From Gammaproteobacteria bacterium (GTDB lineage Bacteria; Pseudomonadota; Gammaproteobacteria; Pseudomonadales; Pseudohongiellaceae), in the NCBI GenBank assembly GCA_026710425.1, contig JAPORB010000187.1, positions 1 through 41,220 on the forward strand: a DNA stretch of 41,220 bases, in the 5' to 3' direction. Of this stretch, positions 35,210 to 41,220 are shown piece by piece; the stretch's first letter is position 1, and each line of letters starts with the position of its first letter. Both the position numbers and the translations under genes were made by a program. The notes below the pieces were generated by a model. The model had not been told where the DNA came from. It saw only the letters and a list, made by a program, of their open reading frames with translations, and ran no database searches.

Positions 35210-36256
35210 ATGAACCGCGTAGCTTTCTTCAAATTTAATCAATGCTTGCCATGTATTCGCTATGTTGCACTAAGTATTAGTCTGTGGATCTGTTCAGTTG
35301 TGGCCTCCGCACAGGAGGCTGATTCAGAGGAAGTGCTGGAGATTCAAAGGCAGCTGTCCCTGTTCGGTACCTTACTTGAAGATGCTCTGAGACTGAATGA
35401 ATCCTCTGGTCTGTTCGGGATGAGCCTGGGAGGGGTTGAATCAATTTACCTTACCGGACAGGGCGCAGTGCTTGAGGTCCGCTCACCATTGGCCAACAGG
35501 CGTTATCGTCTAGGACTTGCCTCTTTGAGATCCAGCATGCAGACTTTACAACTGGGTAGTCAGAATCCTTTTGATCTGGTGCGCCGGAACATCGGAGTTA
35601 TTGAGCAACAGACAGAAAATTTGCGTGTGGGCAGTGCTTATCGTCAGCTATTGGATCGTATAGAAAATATCGACTATTCTTTGGTAACTCAGTCAGCATT
35701 ACAGCAGGCAACGCAATCCGCCCGCGCCTTGCGCTCGCTGGGGGAGGTGGATGATGTATCCTTTGCTGAGCTGGAACAGGAACTTGCTGACCTCGGTGAA
35801 GCAGTAAGTTTGCAAGCACAGGCTTTGCGCAAGTTTGAACAGGAAGTTCGCTCCTCTCACACAACGGGTCAAGATGTAGATGCTGATTGGGTGAGTCGGT
35901 TGGATGAGTTACTTTCAAATTTCGAACCGATAAAACAAAGGACAATGGCTCGGGCGGCGGAGCTACGGCAGCAATCGGAACAGGCAGAACGTGATTATGC
36001 CGCTGCCTGGCAACGCGACCTTGAGGAGTTTCGTCTGCAATTGTTTCGGTCAGTCTGTGAATATAGTGCAGGTCTGAGTGCATTGCCTTTGCAGGAAAAA
36101 CTTTCTCTGGTACTCAAGGGTCTGGGTGATGATCAGGTGGATAACCGTCGTAGAGATGAACTGCACATCTTGTCAAATGATGATATCCAGGCTTGTGCCA
36201 TCGGTAATATTGATGCAGGGACACTGCGCGAACGCACCATTGTCTATTCCTGGTAA
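35210..36256 (+). CDS. secreted coiled-coil protein of the sigma/anti-sigma locus
   Basis: A 348-residue protein of unrecognised family. Residues 1-34 form a signal peptide (hydrophobic YVALSISLWICSVVASAQ), so it is periplasmic. LSLFGTLLEDALRLN and FGMSLGGVESIYLTGQGAVLEVR follow, then a long alpha-helical, Gln/Glu/Arg-rich region (about residues 120-280) predicted as coiled coil. Further on are RSVCEYSAGLSALPLQEKLSLVLKG and a final Cys in IQACAIGNI. It follows the anti-sigma gene by 175 bases on the same strand, so it may be regulated by, or sense for, that sigma factor. No catalytic motif is visible. Confidence 0.75.
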   Translation: MNRVAFFKFNQCLPCIRYVALSISLWICSVVASAQEADSEEVLEIQRQLSLFGTLLEDALRLNESSGLFGMSLGGVESIYLTGQGAVLEVRSPLANRRYRLGLASLRSSMQTLQLGSQNPFDLVRRNIGVIEQQTENLRVGSAYRQLLDRIENIDYSLVTQSALQQATQSARALRSLGEVDDVSFAELEQELADLGEAVSLQAQALRKFEQEVRSSHTTGQDVDADWVSRLDELLSNFEPIKQRTMARAAELRQQSEQAERDYAAAWQRDLEEFRLQLFRSVCEYSAGLSALPLQEKLSLVLKGLGDDQVDNRRRDELHILSNDDIQACAIGNIDAGTLRERTIVYSW

Positions 36257-36476
36257 CCGCCGTCCTAATATTTGAATCCTGGCAGAAAATAGCGGTTGAA
36301 CCATCCGAAGAAGGCACATGACAATACTGAAAATGTTTCTGCATTGATGAATGGTGGGGAACATTATAATGGTGCTGTTTTCAGCAGGTTGTAAATGGGC
36401 AAAGGACCCATATTGACAAAGTCTTAGCAGACAGGTCATTAAAAGGGACTCAAGAACCTGTCCTGGAGGGAAAGCT

Positions 36477-36863
36477 GTGGACTGCCCCAAATGCAATTCA
36501 GCTATGCAGGAGCTGAAAATTGAAACCCTGAATGGACAGGTAGTCATTGACAAGTGCAATGGATGTAATGGCTTGTGGTTCGATAAGGGAGAGGCGGAAC
36601 AATTAAAAGAAGTCTGGATGGCTGAGTTCGCAGACAGTGGAGATCCAGAAATAGGCAAAACTTACAATACGGTGCGAAATATCCATTGTCCCAGATGCGG
36701 CAGACCCATGAAAAAAGTGAACGATGTAAGACAGAAGCACCTCGAATATGAAATTTGTGAAGAGCATGGCATGTTCATGGATGCTGGTGAGTTTACCGAT
36801 TTCAAATATGAAACTCTGCTTGATGTTTTTCGGGACGTTATTTCTGTTCTCACACGCAGGTAG
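36477..36863 (+). CDS. zf-TFIIB domain protein
   Basis: A 128-residue small zinc-binding protein starting with GTG 36477, with GGAGGG about seven bases upstream. It has two zinc-binding halves: CPKCNSAM with CNGCNGLWFDKGEAE near the N-terminus, and CPRCGRPMKKV with EICEEHGMFMDAGEFTDF in the second half. This is the zf-TFIIB (PF13453-type) pattern of CPxC paired with C..C/H and 'WxDxGE'. In the second half, His replaces one Cys. Function of the family is not known beyond metal binding. It is probably cytosolic and lies alone downstream of the secreted coiled-coil gene. Confidence 0.85.
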   Translation: MDCPKCNSAMQELKIETLNGQVVIDKCNGCNGLWFDKGEAEQLKEVWMAEFADSGDPEIGKTYNTVRNIHCPRCGRPMKKVNDVRQKHLEYEICEEHGMFMDAGEFTDFKYETLLDVFRDVISVLTRR

Positions 36864-36954
36864 AGAATCGGCAGATTGGCTTGGGCACTTTGCTGTAGCA
36901 TTCTAAGCATCATGACCTGTGTTGCCCTAGGCCATGTTAATTCGTTGACCTAAT

Positions 36955-37790
36955 TCAGGCTGAACTGAAAGACCATTGCGGATGATGCCAGATGGCGCAA
37001 GTCTTCGATAGATGATCAAGCAGTGGGGTGCTAACTAGATCAGCCCATTGTCTGGCTTCGTCATTGAAGTCAGATCAAGTCGAAACATAAAGATTATTCT
37101 CCCTTTCTAGTTCTGCTATCCACTTTTGAATTCTAGGATCAACGTTGGCATAGGAACTCTCCTGTGCATCGCCGCCCGCCGCAGTAAATTCGACCACCAG
37201 GTTTCGCAGACTTGAATTACCGAAACGGTAGCGACTCGGATGAGCCAGCACAGAAATGCTGTCTGCTTCCCCGATCAAGGTAAGCACTTTTTCCATTGGC
37301 AACCACTGTGTCGGCACATAGGTACTGCCTTTAGGGGAAAGAAAACGATTGAAAGCTCTCTAAGTTCTTGCAATGTCCTTATCTGACCTGAAACTCTGCC
37401 ACATGTCTACAGGTCCAGCTTTTGCATGGCAGTGCCTGGAAGTTTGGAAATCCGTTTATACCATTGGACTCAAGTAAGCGGCTGACGGTGGCAATACGTT
37501 CTCTGCGAGTCTGCCGTTGCTGATACAAATGCTGATTAAGAGCTTTATCCTTTGGGTCAATGCACAAGCCCACAATGTGAATTTCATGTTGCTGCCATTG
37601 TGCAGAAATCTCCACACCAGAGATCAATTGCAATTTTTCTGCACCCCAATCAGGATTCATTTCCCAAGTAATGAAATTATGGTCGGTGATAGCCAGATGA
37701 GTGATTTGATTGGTCAGTGCTCGTTGCATAAGAAAAGCAGGCGAGTATTTGCCATCAGAATAGTAGCTGACAATGCAGGTCAGGCTTCAT
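36955..37790 (-). pseudogene. rnm: PHP-family phosphoesterase / RNase AM remnant
   Basis: The ATG at 37790 begins MKPDLHC, where a single missing base breaks the metal motif DLHCHSYYSDG. The next frame reads LMQRALTNQITHLAITDHN, VEISAQWQQHEIHIVGLCIDP and RQTRRERI. Another shift near 37330-37400 precedes FLSPKGSTYVPTQW, the frame with SVLAHPSRYRF and AAGGDAQESSYANVDPR. TGA at 37075-37077 replaces the Gly of STGSDFH, and the frame then continues as SDFNDEARQWADL to 36955. These are the ordered motifs of YciV-type PHP enzymes (5'-3' exoribonuclease / 3',5'-nucleotide phosphatase). At least three lesions make it non-functional. Confidence 0.85.
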
Positions 37791-38089
37791 GGCTTAGTCG
37801 CAGGTCTTTCTGGGTATTCGTGGCTTAGCTTATTTGAACAGGATTGCCAAAAACCCCAGTTATCAGTTTATTGAGACAACTAATAAGCCGAATCCGCATT
37901 CGTCTGTGATATCCCTGAGTTCCGAATTGATCCTGATTCCGCCGCCATTACCAAGCTCTCTGTTGAAGACTGGAAGACCTAAACCGAATGCTGCATCAAT
38001 TCAATTAGTCATGCAACAGGGAGTGTGCTAGGGTTTACCCCGCAAATGTCAACCACGCAGGATAGTGCTCCAAACCGGTAATTTTCCAT

Positions 38090-38671
38090 ATGTATACCTC
38101 ACCCGCAGCTAATTCTTCGGAGTCCGATAGAGACCAGTTTGAAATTCTTATCAGGGGATGCTTATATTGCATAAGACAGTGTGATCAGCTTTTGCACCAG
38201 ATTTCAGCCATTTCCTACAACAGATCCAGGGAAGGAATTTCCTCTTCTGTTGGGGTGCATATGCGACATATCCTGGATCGGTTTCAATGTTTTTTTGCCG
38301 GTCTGACTGTGGGCTGTATCGACTATGATGCGCGAAAACGGGACAAATCCATTGAGTCTGATTTGGAATCCGCTCGTGTTGCAGTTGCCAGCATTGCTCA
38401 GCAGTTGCAGGAATTATCGTCGGCGCAGACCGCTGCAATTGATGTCGCAGAGGCCGTACATTTTGGTAGTGACCGTGTGGTTCTTGGCAGTTCAGTAGCA
38501 AGAGAGCTAATGAGCCTTATTACGCACACCACGCATCATTTGGCTATAATCAGACTAATTGCTAGGGATTTCGGGCACACTCTGGATGAGGATTTGGGCA
38601 AGGCTTCTTCTACTTTGGCATTCGAGTCTTCTCAGGCAATGGACCGGGCGAAATCAATGTCAGGCACCTGA
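38090..38671 (+). CDS. DinB-like helical-bundle protein
   Basis: A 193-residue soluble protein with the four-helix pattern of DinB/YfiT-like metalloproteins. Candidate metal ligands are His in GVHMRHILDRF (about residue 58-61) and HTTHHLAIIRLIARDF (about residues 150-154). A Cys/Tyr-rich first helix carries ILIRGCLYCIRQCDQLLHQI, and a long central helix separates the two His sets. Members bind divalent metal, and some act as thiol transferases; the substrate here is unknown. The start ATG at 38090 lacks a clear ribosome-binding site. It lies between two decayed regions but appears intact. Confidence 0.7.
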   Translation: MYTSPAANSSESDRDQFEILIRGCLYCIRQCDQLLHQISAISYNRSREGISSSVGVHMRHILDRFQCFFAGLTVGCIDYDARKRDKSIESDLESARVAVASIAQQLQELSSAQTAAIDVAEAVHFGSDRVVLGSSVARELMSLITHTTHHLAIIRLIARDFGHTLDEDLGKASSTLAFESSQAMDRAKSMSGT

Positions 38672-39133
38672 TGCTACAAGCCAGGAGATTCCTGACTACT
38701 CAGAAGTCAGTTGCAGGGATGCTTGAGCGGTCGGATGTTGCCTCGACTAGCGACTCGGTTAGTTCCTGCTGTAATCTAAGGACTGATAAAATCTGGCAAC
38801 TCAAAGCCAAATCTCAAGCGTTGCCTTGTCGTTTTAGTCCGAATGATTATTGGTGACATCCTGCTCCATTTAGGAAGGTGGTTGAAGCAGCAAGCCTACG
38901 ATCATTGCGGCGCATCATTTCGATTCCTATGCGAATTCTTCCGTTCGCAAAATACACTCCAAGGTTGGTACTGGTGCTGTGGGGGCTGGCATCGCAAAGA
39001 TTCATGACAGTGGCCGCGTCGGGATTTTGCTTTGTCTTGGTGATCAAGCGGTTACTGTCAAAGGTGATGAAGTAATCCCAATCAATGTGCGCCTGGCATG
39101 ATTCAGCAGGGCTGGCACATACCTACCACAGCC
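38672..39133. other. intergenic with a start-less coding remnant
   Basis: Within this stretch a 71-codon stop-to-stop plus frame (38886-39101) reads HHFDSYANSSVRKIHSKVG, then GAVGAGIAKIHDSGRVGI, and ends VIPINVRLA. It has no start codon but looks protein-like. It is probably the tail of a lost gene; I could not name the family. The rest holds nothing recognised. Confidence 0.4.
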
Positions 39134-40090
39134 TCAGATGATTTGTCCCTCATACAACAGTTGCAGGAAGTCGCCATAGGGCAGAATGTCAATGCCTTCC
39201 GCCTCGTGGCGATCGAGTTCTGTGCCCACCATGAAGGCAGAGCGGGTGGCGAATTACTCCCGAAACGCCCAAATTCCCTGAAGGTCTCCCTGTCGAACGC
39301 GCACTTTGGTTTCGATAGCCACCCCGCCATTGCCAAGAATGAAATCAACTTTCAGTCCGCTTTTGGTGTGCCAATACTTAATTGCGTGATCCTTTTCTTG
39401 GTAACTGCGGGTGCCGATAAGTTTAATCAGGATAAAGTACTCAAAAGCGCGCCCAAACTCTGGACGATTCATATCTTTCAAAGTTCGTTGGCAGATATGA
39501 CCAGCAACGCCAGTGTCAAAAAGGTAAAATTTGTGTGCCGCTGATATGCTTTGCCGACCCCGAGGTTGGTGGAAAGGGTAAAGGCGGTAGCCTATCAGCG
39601 AATCCAGCACGATATCGAAGTATGTCTTGACGTTTTTTGCACTAACAGCATAGTCCCAGCATACTGTGGGTGTAATATATACTTCGCCATGACAAAAACG
39701 CAAAGTTTCAAAGAAGCGGATTAATGCATCAGCCTTGCGAGTGGCCGTGGCCGCCTCGTTGATGATCTCTTCGCTCAAATAATCTCGTACATATGCAGCA
39801 AGCGATCGCCTGTACTTTGTTTCGGTATAAATTCCAGTTAGGAGTCCGCGATTAGATGCCTGTAATGGCTGAAAGTCCGGTACCTCAATCCAGCTTAGCG
39901 TCAACAGCTCAAAGCGCTAGGCACGGCCACCAAGCAGATTGATACCAGCCCCTTGCAGTCTGCGTGCACTTGAGCCACAGAGGATGAAGTACAAACTGCG
40001 GTTTTCGGTCTGATGATGCACTTCGTTAAGCAGTCCCGGCACTTTCTGGGTTTTGTCAATAACTATGGGATGCGACAGGGTCTGGGGACT
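39134..40090 (-). pseudogene. AAA+ ATPase with DUF4143, broken
   Basis: The remnant begins without the Walker A part. Near 40090 it reads SPQTLSHPIVIDKTQKVPGLL, the Walker B region (usual VIDEIQ changed to VIDKTQ), then FILCGSSARRLQGAG and LLGGRA. TAG at 39917-39919 follows, then RFELLTLSWIEV. The DUF4143 part has YVRDYLSEEI, FDIVLDSLIGYRLYPF, HKFYLFDTGVAGHI, FEYFILIKL and KSGLKVDFILG. A frameshift near 39250 moves the end, GIDILPYGDFLQLLYEGQII, to another frame ending at 39134. These ATPases are widespread accessory-genome proteins. Deletion of Walker A, a stop and a frameshift mean it is dead. Confidence 0.85.
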
Positions 40091-40382
40091 TTACCGAGCG
40101 AGCCATTGCCCGAGTAGTGCAGGTCGGGAACTCTGGGAAATTATCTCATCAGAGTTGGGCAGATCAATTTGGACACTATGTGGAAAGCGTTGTTAGCAGG
40201 GTGGATTTACCTGACAGCACCCCATAGAAATGCGCAGCGTCCCTACGGCAAATCTAGTATGAATTTACGGAAAAACCATCAACAGAAAACTCGATTGGTT
40301 AAGTAATCAACCTCAATCCACACTGAGGCATTTGCGCTGTGGCTACAAAGGACTAATTCCCACCAATTTGTGTTCAATTACC
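40091..40382. other. 5' exon side of the group II intron, nothing recognised
   Basis: About 290 bases between the ATPase remnant and the intron. The last 14 bases are the intron's target: TGTGTTC (40369-40375, IBS2) and AATTACC (40376-40382, IBS1). Confidence 0.5.
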
Positions 40383-41114
40383 GTGCAGCGAGTCTAGCTG
40401 CCGAGCTAGCGGGTGAAAGTCCTGCCAACGAAATTCTTTGTTTAGCGTTGTAGCATATCCCACTGGGGCTGAAGCGATTCAGTATCCAGCGAACTGGGAT
40501 GTAGAAGCCACCGTAGGCTGGGGGCGGGAGACCGCTTCTGGTCTGATCAGCCAGGGTGGCGAGCAATACCGAGGGCTGCAGCGAAAGCGAACGACCGTAT
40601 GAAGCCTCGAAAAGAACACACCACCTAAAGCTGAGTTGTGGGAATGTTGATAGACGCCAAGGGTGGTGTGGTAATTACCTGATGGCCAATGCCTGTGCGG
40701 AAGAACTGAGATGCACGCATGGAGTCTCCGGGATAGAGGCGGCGGCAATCGGTGAAAGTTCAGCAGTGAAAGACCGGAAGGTGTAAGGAACAGACAGGAT
40801 GACCCATGAATGTCAAAGATCCAACCTGTAACCGGAAACGGGAAAGGGTGAGGAGTTTCTTACACTGGCGGATGAGGTCGATTAAGCGATGAGGGACGGG
40901 ATAACACAACCCATCCTGAGGGAGGGCCTCTGGGTACGGGTGGTCATGGGTATGGCTTCAGGGTGTCGGTGCTCAGAAACCGATGCAAATTGATGTCAGC
41001 CTGTGGTCTACGGATAGGGTAAACGTCTGCGAAGTGAGTGGTATGGCTGGGTCAGCCTTAACCTGTATTGCATGGACGGAAGGCTGTATCTCAACTGGAA
41101 GGTGCCCGCTACTT

Positions 41115-41150
41115 GAAGCCGTACCCGGGAAAACCGGGCGTACGGAATTT
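41115..41150 (+). ncRNA. domain V-like hairpin of the group II intron
   Basis: AAGCCGTAC (from 41116) pairs with GTACGG further on, and CCCGG pairs with CCGGG around a GAAAA loop, giving a shape close to the catalytic domain V with its AGC triad. The lower stem is weaker than the consensus (AATTTT instead of GGTTC). If it is domain V, the intron is ORF-less and about 0.8 kb long. If not, it is a domain IV stem before an intron-encoded ORF. Confidence 0.4.
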
Positions 41151-41169
41151 TAGGGGGACTGCTGGAAAC

Positions 41170-41220
41170 ATGATCTATGGTGGAACTGCGACTCCACCCG
41201 CAATAAGAAATCGAAAGAGC
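41170..41220 (+). CDS. possible start of intron-encoded protein (3' partial)
   Basis: ATG at 41170 opens a frame MIYGGTATPPAIRNRKS that runs off the window. AGGGGG (41152-41157) lies 12 bases upstream. The distance from the intron start, about 790 bases, is normal for a reverse transcriptase/maturase gene in domain IV. Only 17 codons are visible, with no recognisable domain, so this is a tentative call. Confidence 0.3.
   Translation, partial: MIYGGTATPPAIRNRKS

Larger units (their letters stand above)
40383..41220 (+). mobile_element. group II intron, 5' part (3' end outside window)
   Basis: The element begins GTGCAG, a variant of the group II 5' end GUGYG. It continues with GGGTGAAAGTCC and GAAGCCTCGAAAAG, segments typical of domain I. 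Exon-binding sites match the flank exactly: GGTAATT (40670-40676, EBS1) is complementary to the 7 bases just before the intron, and GAACACA (40614-40620, EBS2) to the 7 bases before those. Both are in the expected order. The region has no long ORF before about 41170. Group II introns are self-splicing retroelements that home to DNA sites matching EBS1/EBS2. The perfect match implies the copy sits at a proper target and splicing may still work. Confidence 0.85.

Overview
The window looks like a chromosomal segment of a mid-GC gammaproteobacterium. The main evidence is the block nadC / ampD-ampE / aceE-aceF, which keeps the order found around these genes in Enterobacteria and Pseudomonads. A LeuA2-type isopropylmalate synthase, AmpE, homodimeric pyruvate dehydrogenase E1 and a TonB-dependent receptor fit the same group. 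The sequence also shows gene decay: a Fic-family remnant, a frameshifted coiled-coil gene, a multiply broken PHP phosphoesterase gene, a broken AAA+ ATPase and many long non-coding gaps. I infer a genome under relaxed selection; a host-associated or marine lifestyle is only a guess.

Layout. 0-1.4 kb: the end of an Rpn/DUF4351-type gene and a Fic remnant. 1.5-10.5 kb: an ACT-domain protein, a DUF3833 lipoprotein, a secreted penicillin-acylase-family hydrolase, a large TonB-dependent receptor, a small c-type cytochrome and an exported HNH nuclease. 10.5-18.8 kb: nadC with an overlapping retropepsin-like protease gene, then divergently ampD, ampE, aceE and aceF. 19-23.6 kb: an SMR transporter, then a minus-strand cluster read in the order CVDC-tailed protein, UGSC-family protein with an in-frame TGA, proline racemase-family enzyme and FAD-dependent D-amino-acid dehydrogenase-like enzyme. 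24-26.9 kb: a tRNA-Leu(CAA), a repeat-rich membrane coiled-coil gene and non-coding sequence. 27-33.4 kb: queA, mdh, an Lrp/AsnC regulator, leuA with a structured leader, and a rhodanese protein. 33.8-36.9 kb: an ECF sigma / anti-sigma / secreted coiled-coil set and a zf-TFIIB protein. 36.9-41.2 kb: a decaying region with two pseudogenes, a DinB-like protein and, at the right edge, a group II intron whose exon-binding sites match the flanking exon perfectly.

The most interesting element is the minus-strand cluster at 19.3-23.6 kb. The TGA at 22261-22263 sits exactly at the U of a UGSC motif. It is followed at 10-12 nt by a strong short hairpin with a G near the start of the loop, as expected for a bacterial SECIS. 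The gene therefore probably encodes a selenoprotein that ordinary gene callers split in two. Its UxxCxxC pattern and its proline-racemase and amino-acid-oxidoreductase neighbours suggest a selenium-dependent redox enzyme acting on a cyclic or D-amino acid. That function is inference. Other strong signals are a 22-bp out-of-frame tandem duplication inside a 21-bp repeat gene, a near-consensus Lrp box between the Lrp-like gene and leuA, and a 32-codon upstream ORF plus hairpin in the leuA leader.
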